Source: Alphaproteobacteria bacterium
Lineage (GTDB): Bacteria > Pseudomonadota > Alphaproteobacteria > Rhizobiales > Aestuariivirgaceae
Assembly (NCBI GenBank): GCA_020441605.1
Contig: JAGRLX010000375.1
Location: 1-5,125 of the forward strand
Reading direction: 5' to 3'
Length of the DNA stretch: 5,125 nt
In this document: piece after piece, positions 1-5,125 of the stretch
Position numbering within the stretch: the stretch's first letter is position 1
Layout: every line of letters begins with the position of its first letter
Made by a program: the position numbers and the translations under genes
Notes under the pieces: model-generated
Database searches by the model: none
The model's input: only the letters and a program-made list of their open reading frames with translations
What the model was told of the DNA's origin: nothing

Positions 1-33
1 CCCGTGGGGGTTCGAGTCCCCCCGCCCGCACCA
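1..33 (+). tRNA. 3' end of a tRNA gene, probably tRNA-Leu (partial)
   Basis: The window opens inside a tRNA. Positions 6-10 (ggggg) and 18-22 (ccccc) form the T stem around the T loop ttcgagt at 11-17. Positions 23-29 (cgcccgc) are the 3' strand of the acceptor stem, 30 is discriminator A, and CCA is encoded at 31-33. The bases just before the T stem (cccgt) look like the end of a long variable arm, and an acceptor that would begin GCGGGCG with discriminator A is common in bacterial tRNA-Leu. The anticodon lies outside the window, so the amino-acid identity is an inference. Transfer-RNA 3' ends are frequent integration sites for genomic islands, which fits the accessory genes that follow. Confidence 0.85.
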
Positions 34-90
34 TCATCCATACAGGCCCAATACTGATTACTGCTTTTTCGACACTAAGGTGAGGAGCAC

Positions 91-2331
91 ATGCAGGAGC
101 AGCCGAAACACAGAGTGATTGCTCTTCTCGCCTATGCGGTTGCTCTCTTGTGCATTCAATATTTCGTCGTCAGCTCCCAGTTTGAGCCGAATGAAAAGGA
201 GATCTGGTTGCTAAACGGCATCGCAGGTCTGCTGTTTGGATCCCGGTTGTTGAACCCTCATTTCACGCCGCCCGCCGACGCAGCAACGAATGGGTTTGTT
301 GCGTTTGCCACACTGGTGGTGGCAACCAGTGTCGTTCCTGCTCGAACTCTCGACTCGACCTTGCTGTGGGCAACGCTGATGTTCTGTGCGGCTGTTTCTC
401 TGGCTGCGATTGTTGTGCTGCTCGTACGTGTACAGAAGGGTGTTGAGACTCGCTCATGGGTCCCTGTCGTCGACAAAGCAGTTAGGAGTCTTGGAAGTCC
501 CAACACCATATTCACTCTAGTGATCTTGCTTGTGTGTTGGCTTTTTCACCGGAAGCATCCAGTCGAGGTCTATTTCATTCTCGCGGTCTGGACCGCAATC
601 GTGGCTCTTCGGCCAATCGAATCGATGCTATCTTTGTGGGCTTGGTACCGAGAGCAACCAGAGACGCTCAAGAGTGATCGCATTGTCGGAGATATAGCTG
701 CTTACCAAGCGCCCGGCATAGTCTTAATCCGTCAACTTGGCGACCATCGTTTTTCCCGAGGCACACCCTTGTTGGTAGCGGATGACAACGGGCCTTGGAT
801 GCTCGGTGTATCACTTAATTATGTGGGGCGTGACGAAGGCAACTTGTTGCGCACGCTAACGGTTCCGCTTCCTCAGGCACTATCTGACCGAGTCGCCAAT
901 CTACCTTTGCCGATGGGCTCAGGTGTTGCTCTATCCCTAGGTCTACGACAGGAGGAAATTGAGCGTATATATCCACTCCTTGAGGCCGATCGTCTATGCG
1001 GCGTAGTGGATAGTGAAACGACGCTGGAACACCTTCAATTTGAGGTCATCGACGATTCTGAACTCTGCGAAGGCAGGCTCGTTGAGGTCCGCATTGGGGA
1101 AACTACGACGATCTTCCAGGTGATAGACGGACTGACACGCGACGAGATTGTCCAGCAAAAGAACAAGTATGGATATGCGCGAGCTGTGGCGCGGAAGATT
1201 GGCCGGTGGGATCGAGATTTGGAGAAGTTTGTGCCGGTGAAATGGATTCCGCACATCAACTCTCCGGTTTTTCTAATGAGACCCGAGCAAATCGATCCGG
1301 ACGCGCAGACAGTTGGGAACTTTCCAGATACATCTTTTGGAGTTGGCCTAAGTATCTCCGACGCCGTTACGCACAACACCGCTATCCTTGGCATACTCGG
1401 TGTTGGCAAGAGCTATCTCGCGGTAGAGCTCGTTGAGCGCATGATAGCCAGCGGCGTCAAGGTCATTTGTTTGGATCTTACGAACCAGTACACTGAGCTC
1501 TTGAGCGATTTTCTAGATACTGAGCACGAAGAGGGTGAACTTGAGAGACTGGTTGCCTCGGGTGAGGGCGGCGTAGCCAATCTGAATCAGGAGCAAGGTG
1601 GAAGCCATCAGCGATTTCAAGCGGAGGCTGTACGGCAACTGCGCGAATTCATCGCACCCGCGTCCGGGCGCTTCTTGCGCATCTACAATCCAGCCCAGTT
1701 CAAAGTCACGCGCCAAGCAAGTGGCATGTTCAATAACAACGCCAATATGGCGACTCTAACACCCTCCGAAATCACCGCGATTATTACTGATGCCGCATTA
1801 CTAGTGTGCCAGGAACTCGGCATGACCGACAGCGGCCGTGTTTGCCTTGTGTACGAAGAGGCACATACTCTTGTTCCCGAGTGGAATTCAGTTGTTGCCG
1901 ATGGGGACAAAGCTGCCACGTCGCGAAGCGCCCGCGCGATCCTTCAAGGTAGAAAGTACGGATTGGGTTGTTTACTTATAACTCAGCGAACCGCGAATGT
2001 GACGAAGACAATTCTGAACCAGTGCAACACGATTTTCGCAATGCGGACATTCGACGACACGGGTAGGGAGTTTTTGTCGAACTACATTGGCAGAGACTAC
2101 GCGGGGGCACTTCCGGCCTTGGATGCGCGTCACGCCGTCCTGTTCGGGAAAGCATCGACGTGCGAAAATCCTGTCCTAATCAGGCTAAATGATAGAGAGC
2201 GGTTCCAAGCGGTGTTTAGACCGCAACATCCCCCACCGCCACTTCCTCAGGCCCAAGCACCGATCGCCGCTGCGGACGTGCCCGCGCGGGCCAATTCGGC
2301 CAACGATCCTGACGACGAAATACCGTTCTGA
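91..2331 (+). CDS. Membrane-anchored HerA-type ATPase (DUF87) with an SSB-like C-terminal tip
   Basis: This 746-residue protein belongs to the HerA/FtsK group of P-loop motor ATPases that pump or unwind DNA. Hydrophobic segments lie near residues 9-28, 38-54, 69-84, 91-114, 139-152 and 159-174, so the N-terminus is probably embedded in the inner membrane. Residues about 195-395 look like HAS-barrel material, including the HerA-like stretch at 327-395 (QVIDGLTRDE, QKNKYGY, VKWIP). The ATPase core follows: Walker A GILGVGKS (434-441, K440), Walker B LVYEEAH (586-592, E589/E590), GRKYGLG (620-626) with R621 as possible arginine finger, and TQR at 631-633 followed by NQCNT. The tail from about 711 is Pro/Ala-rich and ends DPDDEIPF (739-746), like an SSB tip. 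The start is supported by taaggtgaggag just upstream (76-87). Defence HerA proteins usually pair with a nuclease, but none adjoins here. Class is sure; function is not. Confidence 0.88.
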   Translation: MQEQPKHRVIALLAYAVALLCIQYFVVSSQFEPNEKEIWLLNGIAGLLFGSRLLNPHFTPPADAATNGFVAFATLVVATSVVPARTLDSTLLWATLMFCAAVSLAAIVVLLVRVQKGVETRSWVPVVDKAVRSLGSPNTIFTLVILLVCWLFHRKHPVEVYFILAVWTAIVALRPIESMLSLWAWYREQPETLKSDRIVGDIAAYQAPGIVLIRQLGDHRFSRGTPLLVADDNGPWMLGVSLNYVGRDEGNLLRTLTVPLPQALSDRVANLPLPMGSGVALSLGLRQEEIERIYPLLEADRLCGVVDSETTLEHLQFEVIDDSELCEGRLVEVRIGETTTIFQVIDGLTRDEIVQQKNKYGYARAVARKIGRWDRDLEKFVPVKWIPHINSPVFLMRPEQIDPDAQTVGNFPDTSFGVGLSISDAVTHNTAILGILGVGKSYLAVELVERMIASGVKVICLDLTNQYTELLSDFLDTEHEEGELERLVASGEGGVANLNQEQGGSHQRFQAEAVRQLREFIAPASGRFLRIYNPAQFKVTRQASGMFNNNANMATLTPSEITAIITDAALLVCQELGMTDSGRVCLVYEEAHTLVPEWNSVVADGDKAATSRSARAILQGRKYGLGCLLITQRTANVTKTILNQCNTIFAMRTFDDTGREFLSNYIGRDYAGALPALDARHAVLFGKASTCENPVLIRLNDRERFQAVFRPQHPPPPLPQAQAPIAAADVPARANSANDPDDEIPF

Positions 2332-2342
2332 GTGTCGTTGTC
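2311..2342 (+). terminator. Weak hairpin spanning the end of the HerA-type gene
   Basis: The bases gacgacga (2311-2318) can pair with tcgttgtc (2335-2342): eight pairs including one G-T wobble, around a 16-nt loop that contains the stop codon. No T-run follows, so this is at best a weak terminator and may simply be chance complementarity in the GAC-rich codons for the acidic tail. Confidence 0.2.
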
Positions 2343-2465
2343 ACGCGTCTAGTCTGATCGGGCGGCGATGGCGATGGCGAATCTCGTCGCGGAGAATGCC
2401 GCACCGGACGTCGGCTTGGTACGACTCTGTCCTCGAGGCCACTTTTTCAATAACGCAGCGGAGCG

Positions 2466-2517
2466 CAGAACATAAAACGAACAAAAGCTTGGGAAAACTA
2501 CATATAGACCCTTTTGA
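2466..2517 (+). promoter_or_regulatory. AT-rich candidate promoter region of the restriction-modification operon
   Basis: The 228-nt spacer between the HerA-type gene and the methyltransferase changes from GC-rich (2332-2440) to clearly AT-rich (about 2466-2545), as expected of a promoter region. TATAGA at 2503-2508 is a reasonable -10 box and would place a transcript start near 2514-2516, just ahead of the hairpin at 2518. No good -35 box is seen 16-18 nt upstream of it. The assignment therefore rests on composition and position. Nothing else convincing was found in the spacer: the GC-rich half holds only short open frames. Confidence 0.3.
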
Positions 2518-2553
2518 TTCCTTCAATACAAGACTAAGCTGTAATTGAGGGAG
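2518..2553 (+). promoter_or_regulatory. Hairpin that would sequester the methyltransferase ribosome-binding site
   Basis: Positions 2518-2530 pair with 2540-2553. Going inward the pairs are t-g, t-a, c-g, c-g, t-g, t-a, c-g, a-t, a-t, then a bulged a at 2544, then t-a, a-t, c-g, a-t. That makes thirteen pairs (two of them wobbles) with a 9-nt loop, agactaagc. The 3' arm contains most of the ribosome-binding sequence GAGGGAGGA (2547-2555) used by the ATG at 2560, so the folded RNA would hide it. The inner half may also act as a DNA operator. The complementarity is seen directly; any regulatory role is inferred. Confidence 0.4.
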
Positions 2554-2559
2554 GACTTC

Positions 2560-3531
2560 ATGCGAAATAGTCTGTCATCAGTTGAACTCTGTGCCGGAGC
2601 CGGAGGCCAAGCATTGGGCCTGGAACGCGCAGGTTTTTCTCATGAAGCCGTCGTAGAAATCGATGAACATTGCCGCAATACATTGCGGCTGAACAGACCC
2701 GAATGGAATGTCGTCGAAGATAACCAGGCGGATATTTCGAATTTTGACGGTCGTCCTTTTAGAGGTATTGATCTTCTAGCCGGAGGGTTGCCGTGTCCTC
2801 CGTTCTCGGTCGCCGGCAAGCAGCTAGGCCGGAAAGACGAACGGAACCTCTTTCCCGATGCCCTGCGCTTAGTTGACGAGACCCGCCCCAAGGCTGTGAT
2901 GATTGAAAACGTGAGGGGATTTTTGGATGCCGTTTTCGCTGATTACCGGCAGCAACTAAAACGCCAGCTTTCCAAACTTGGATATGTGACGGATTGGCAC
3001 CTGTTCAACGCGTCAGACTTTGGTGTGCCCCAGCTCCGGCCACGCGTCGTAATCGTGGCCATGCGCCGTGACTTTGCAGATCAGTTCTCTTGGCCTGTTC
3101 CGAATTGCAACACGCCGCCCACAGTGGGAGAGATCTTATTTGATCTCATGAGCGAAAAGCGGTGGCGCGGAGCAGTGCGGTGGCGCGATCAAGCAGACGA
3201 GATTGCGCCGACGATTGTTGGTGGTTCAAAAAAGCATGGTGGACCCGACCTTGGTCCAACCCGCGCAAAGCGAGCCTGGGCGACACTTGGTGTTGACGGC
3301 ATGGGTATTGCCAATGAAGCGCCAGACCGCAACTTTGTTGGGATGCCGCGCCTCACCGTGCGTATGGTCGCGCGCCTTCAGGGCTTTCCTGACTCCTGGG
3401 AGTTCTCGGGCCGCAAGACGGCAGCTTACAGGCAAGTTGGAAACGCCTTCCCACCGCCTGTGGCAAGCGCGGTTGCAACGAATATCCTTGAGGCGCTGAC
3501 TGTGCGCCGATCCGTTCCGGTCGCGTCCTGA
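2560..3531 (+). CDS. C5-cytosine DNA methyltransferase of the restriction-modification system
   Basis: This 323-residue enzyme should transfer a methyl group from S-adenosylmethionine to carbon 5 of cytosine, protecting host DNA from the neighbouring endonuclease. The family motifs appear in order: motif I ELCAGAGGQALGL (9-21) for cofactor binding, motif IV GGLPCPPFS (75-83) with catalytic C79, motif VI IENVRG (115-120), motif VIII QLRPR (158-162), a target-recognition region about 180-260, motif IX around RMVARLQGFP (268-277), and motif X YRQVGNAFPPPVA (290-302). The length is typical of a monospecific enzyme and no motif is missing. The ATG at 2560 is preferred because GAGGGAGGA lies 4-5 nt upstream; a TTG at 2545 in the same frame has no such site and would add only five residues. 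There is no N-terminal helix-turn-helix extension of the kind some autoregulating methylases carry. Its stop overlaps the next start. The predicted target, GCCGGC, is inferred from the partner enzyme. Confidence 0.95.
   Translation: MRNSLSSVELCAGAGGQALGLERAGFSHEAVVEIDEHCRNTLRLNRPEWNVVEDNQADISNFDGRPFRGIDLLAGGLPCPPFSVAGKQLGRKDERNLFPDALRLVDETRPKAVMIENVRGFLDAVFADYRQQLKRQLSKLGYVTDWHLFNASDFGVPQLRPRVVIVAMRRDFADQFSWPVPNCNTPPTVGEILFDLMSEKRWRGAVRWRDQADEIAPTIVGGSKKHGGPDLGPTRAKRAWATLGVDGMGIANEAPDRNFVGMPRLTVRMVARLQGFPDSWEFSGRKTAAYRQVGNAFPPPVASAVATNILEALTVRRSVPVAS
2812..2817. other. GCCGGC site inside the methyltransferase gene
   Basis: This is one of only two GCCGGC hexamers found by eye in the window. 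It lies in codons 84-86, just after catalytic motif IV. If the cassette recognises GCCGGC, its own methylase gene is both a substrate and a potential cut site when methylation fails. Confidence 0.8.
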
Positions 3532-4376
3532 TGCCAGAGGCGCTGCTATCACAAGCCCGGCGGGAGTTTCATGCCACTATACTTGAGGGCATACTGACAC
3601 GGAGCCACGCTGGCGTGCCGAGCAATGCTGACAAGGCAAGCAAGCCGAGCATTGCTGTTGCCAATTCTATTCTCGACCAACTCGGCACAGCACGGACCGC
3701 CCCTAAACTTCCAGGGCAGACCGCGGGCGCCGATTTCGAAGGAGTCTGCGCGGTCTTTGTGAATGTCTGCTTCGAGCGAATGCAGCATCTGCGTCCGGGA
3801 AAATTTAGCGTCACAAAGGGCGGGGCTATTGCGCAATTCGATCAGTATGCGCACTTGGACGAACTGGAAGAGATTGCCAAGAACAATCGGGAGATTGCCA
3901 CCGCACTTGGGTCTGACTACCTCATCAAACCGGACATTGTCGTTGCGCGGCAGCCGGAGGAGGACGCTGTTATCAACGCCAGCGGACAACTTGTAGACAG
4001 CGAGACAGCCCGGCTCAGCAGCCTCAGAAAGGTAAACCAGCCGCTCGCTATCTTGCATGCTTCGATAAGCTGCAAATGGACGCTTCGCAGCGACCGCGCT
4101 CAGAACGCACGTTCGGAAGGACTCAATCTTGTCCGCAACCGCAAGGGCAACCTGCCGCACATCGCGGTTATTACGGCTGAGCCTCTGCCCGCCAGAATCG
4201 CCTCTCTTGCTCTTGGTACTGGCGACATCGATTGCGTCTACCATTTCGCACTCTATGAGTTGCGACGCGCGCTAGTGGACCAGGAACGTGAAGAGACGCT
4301 TGACCTTCTGGACACGATGATTGAGGGCAAGAGACTACGTGACATATCGGACCTGCCGCTCGACCTCGCTATCTAG
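3531..4376 (+). CDS. NgoMIV-family type II restriction endonuclease (predicted target GCCGGC)
   Basis: This 281-residue protein resembles NgoMIV of Neisseria gonorrhoeae along its whole length, a tetrameric enzyme that cuts GCCGGC after binding two sites. Compared with remembered NgoMIV residues, E70, D135, S180, K182 and E196 match the metal-binding and catalytic set E70, D140, S185, K187 and E201. RSDR (186-189) matches the reader of the central CCGG (R191/D193/R194), Q63 matches the minor-groove contact, and D34 and R222 match the residues I recall contacting the outer G:C pair. The near-identical block runs about 174-245 (SCKWTLRSDR, ARSEGLNLVR, DCVYHFALYE). The five-residue offset after E70 comes from a shorter loop around 95-105. 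The start aligns with the NgoMIV N-terminus. No ribosome-binding site precedes the ATG, which overlaps the methylase stop as TGATG, so translation is probably coupled. Similarity to a betaproteobacterial enzyme suggests horizontal spread. Specificity is predicted, not shown. Confidence 0.95.
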   Translation: MPEALLSQARREFHATILEGILTRSHAGVPSNADKASKPSIAVANSILDQLGTARTAPKLPGQTAGADFEGVCAVFVNVCFERMQHLRPGKFSVTKGGAIAQFDQYAHLDELEEIAKNNREIATALGSDYLIKPDIVVARQPEEDAVINASGQLVDSETARLSSLRKVNQPLAILHASISCKWTLRSDRAQNARSEGLNLVRNRKGNLPHIAVITAEPLPARIASLALGTGDIDCVYHFALYELRRALVDQEREETLDLLDTMIEGKRLRDISDLPLDLAI

Positions 4377-4378
4377 TT

Positions 4379-4801
4379 ATGGCTGATAAAATTCCGGAAG
4401 ATCGGCGCAGTTGGAACATGAGCCGCATCCGGTCCAAGGGCATGAAGCCCGAATTGGTGGTGCGGCAGCTTGTTCATGGCATGGGCTATCGCTACCGCCT
4501 TCACCGCAAGGAGCTTCCAGGAAAGCCTGATCTTGTGTTCGGCCCACGCCGCAAGGTGATCTTTGTGCATGGGTGTTTTTGGCATCAGCATGCTGATCCC
4601 AGCTGTAAAATTGTCCGCACACCCAAGTCCCGGCTTGATTATTGGAAACCTAAACTCGATAGAAATGTTGAGCGCGATCGCGCCGCACAGGATACGCTGA
4701 ATGCGAGCGGTTGGAAGTGCTTGACTGTTTGGGAGTGCGAAACGCATTCGGCGCGATTGCCCGAGCTCGCAGAACGATTGGAGAGGTTCCTGGAGGATTA
4801 G
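4379..4801 (+). CDS. vsr: Vsr very-short-patch mismatch repair endonuclease
   Basis: Vsr nicks next to the T of a T:G mismatch produced when 5-methylcytosine deaminates, so that the T can be replaced by C. The 140 residues carry the family signature with nearly the same numbering as E. coli Vsr: E25, D51 in GKPDLV, H64 and H69 in HGCFWHQH, and F67/W68 that intercalate into DNA. C66, H71, C76 and C120 form the structural zinc site, and VERD (97-100) and WEC (118-120) complete it. Position 63 is V where E. coli has T, which is common in homologues and not a sign of damage. The gene begins 2 nt after the endonuclease stop and has no clear ribosome-binding site, implying coupling. Its length is near the family norm. 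Being in this operon, it probably acts at deaminated GCCGGC sites rather than at the CCWGG sites of E. coli Vsr; that specificity is inferred. Confidence 0.95.
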   Translation: MADKIPEDRRSWNMSRIRSKGMKPELVVRQLVHGMGYRYRLHRKELPGKPDLVFGPRRKVIFVHGCFWHQHADPSCKIVRTPKSRLDYWKPKLDRNVERDRAAQDTLNASGWKCLTVWECETHSARLPELAERLERFLED

Positions 4802-4809
4802 CGCGCGGT

Positions 4810-4838
4810 CTCGGTTCGCAGAGGTCCGTTCTGCCGAG
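4810..4838 (+). other. Imperfect hairpin just after vsr
   Basis: The bases ctcgg (4810-4814) pair with ccgag (4834-4838), and caga (4819-4822) with tctg (4830-4833), leaving ttcg bulged on one side and a 7-nt loop. With the stronger hairpin at 4856-4879 it may help end the operon transcript. It is a weak structure and could be chance in GC-rich DNA. Confidence 0.25.
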
Positions 4839-4855
4839 CATTGATGCAACGAGGA

Positions 4856-4879
4856 CCGCCAGGGGCACACTCCTGGCGG
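4856..4879. terminator. GC-rich hairpin between vsr and the convergent small gene
   Basis: The bases ccgccagg (4856-4863) and cctggcgg (4872-4879) form a perfect 8-bp stem around ggcacact, extendable by one G-T wobble. It lies between convergent genes, where a bidirectional terminator is expected. Neither strand has a T-run after the stem, so it is not a classical intrinsic terminator; it may pause polymerase or protect a 3' end. Confidence 0.45.
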
Positions 4880-4886
4880 ACCCCTC

Positions 4887-4899
4887 CGGCTCAGAGCCG
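4887..4899. repeat. 13-bp odd palindrome over the stop codon of the minus-strand gene
   Basis: The bases cggctc (4887-4892), a central a at 4893, and gagccg (4894-4899) form an interrupted palindrome that includes the minus-strand stop codon at 4891-4893. It may be a protein-binding site or the second arm of a terminator region. No partner copy was seen in the window. Confidence 0.35.
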
Positions 4900-5079
4900 C
4901 AACCCTGACCCAGCCGGCCTGGCCAGCGCTCTTCGGATATTTGTCAGGTTGAAATGCGCCACGCGCAGCTCCGGCGAGCCCTCGGCAAGATCGGGCAGCG
5001 CGGCGGAGATCCTTTGCAGCAGAACCGACAGTTCGGTTCGGGTCATGCGCGAAAGTTCGGTTTGGGTCAGCACTCTCAT
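4891..5079 (-). CDS. Small conserved hypothetical protein, 62 residues
   Basis: This is a soluble, mostly helical, basic small protein of unknown function. It begins MRVLTQTEL and carries RMTRTELSVLLQ (11-22), a stretch resembling LPDLAEGSPELR (28-39), and a basic helix NIRRALARP (47-55). From memory, similar short proteins recur in accessory regions of Rhizobiales and other alphaproteobacteria, often in several copies per genome; no function is known to me. The start at 5077-5079 is chosen because GGAGG (5085-5089, minus strand) lies 5 nt upstream. The frame stays open to an ATG at 5119-5121, which would add 14 residues (MKAAMG...), and may continue past the window edge, so a longer form is possible. 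It converges on vsr and is probably not part of the restriction operon. Confidence 0.7.
   Translation of the reverse strand: MRVLTQTELSRMTRTELSVLLQRISAALPDLAEGSPELRVAHFNLTNIRRALARPAGSGLRL
4913..4918. other. GCCGGC site near the 3' end of the minus-strand gene
   Basis: This is the second of the two GCCGGC hexamers found by eye. It lies within the last codons of the minus-strand small gene, outside the restriction operon. It is a predicted target of the neighbouring methylase and endonuclease. Confidence 0.8.
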
Positions 5080-5125
5080 TGTTTCCTCCATCGGTTTGAC
5101 CGCGCCCATCGCGGCCTTCATGGAG

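Noticed and set aside
2281..2290. Palindrome cccgcgcggg
   Set aside because: It falls within coding sequence for the GC-rich Pro/Ala-Arg tail and is expected by composition.
2189..2548. 119-codon plus-strand frame overlapping the end of the HerA-type gene and the spacer
   Set aside because: It is Arg/Ser-rich in an out-of-frame style, lacks a ribosome-binding site, and overlaps the well supported HerA tail.
2545..2559. TTG at 2545 as methylase start
   Set aside because: The ribosome-binding sequence GAGGGAGGA lies after it and is correctly spaced for the ATG at 2560.
3549..4244. 231-codon minus-strand open frame opposite the endonuclease gene
   Set aside because: It lies wholly antisense to a gene with strong family similarity and conserved catalytic residues. 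Its translation shows no recognisable motif and no ribosome-binding site was noted.
2560..4801. DISARM or another multi-gene system built around a C5 methylase
   Set aside because: None of the DISARM DrmA, DrmB or DrmC proteins is present. The three genes are fully explained as a type II restriction-modification-Vsr operon.
4373..4870. 165-codon minus-strand frame opposite vsr
   Set aside because: It is antisense to a confidently identified vsr gene and shows no protein family features.
1..5125. CRISPR array, insertion sequence or integrase
   Set aside because: No regularly spaced repeats, no terminal inverted repeats with a transposase frame, and no recombinase motifs were seen on either strand.

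Overview
The window reads as a compact restriction-modification (defence) cassette sitting directly downstream of a tRNA gene, probably in an alphaproteobacterium. The taxonomic guess rests on three things. The tRNA 3' end (class II, most likely tRNA-Leu) has an encoded CCA. The small minus-strand protein at the right edge resembles a short hypothetical family I associate with accessory DNA of Rhizobiales and relatives. Coding regions are moderately GC-rich. None of these is decisive.

Layout. Positions 1-33 are the end of a tRNA. A 746-residue membrane-anchored HerA-type ATPase starts 57 nt later (91-2331). A 228-nt spacer follows and holds an AT-rich candidate promoter region. It also holds a hairpin that would base-pair the ribosome-binding site of the next gene. 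Then come three tightly packed plus-strand genes: a C5-cytosine DNA methyltransferase (2560-3531), a NgoMIV-family type II endonuclease (3531-4376, overlapping by 1 nt) and a Vsr mismatch endonuclease (4379-4801, 2 nt gap). A short hairpin-rich stretch (4802-4890) separates this operon from a convergent 62-residue gene on the minus strand (4891-5079).

How the parts fit. The endonuclease keeps the catalytic and the base-reading residues of NgoMIV, so GCCGGC is the predicted target. The methyltransferase would protect those sites. Vsr would repair the T:G mismatches that arise when the resulting 5-methylcytosine deaminates. No controller (C) protein gene is visible. Neither the endonuclease nor Vsr has a recognisable ribosome-binding site of its own, so the order M-R-V with translational coupling, plus the hairpin over the methylase ribosome-binding site, is the likely control scheme.

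The least ordinary part is the HerA-type protein. It carries about six hydrophobic segments, HAS-barrel-like regions, a complete HerA ATPase core, and a Pro/Ala-rich tail ending in DPDDEIPF. That ending closely resembles the C-terminal tip of single-stranded DNA-binding protein (SSB), through which SSB recruits repair and replication enzymes. No NurA, Sir2 or DUF4297 nuclease partner lies next to it, so its partner may be a host SSB-interacting protein or the adjacent restriction enzyme.
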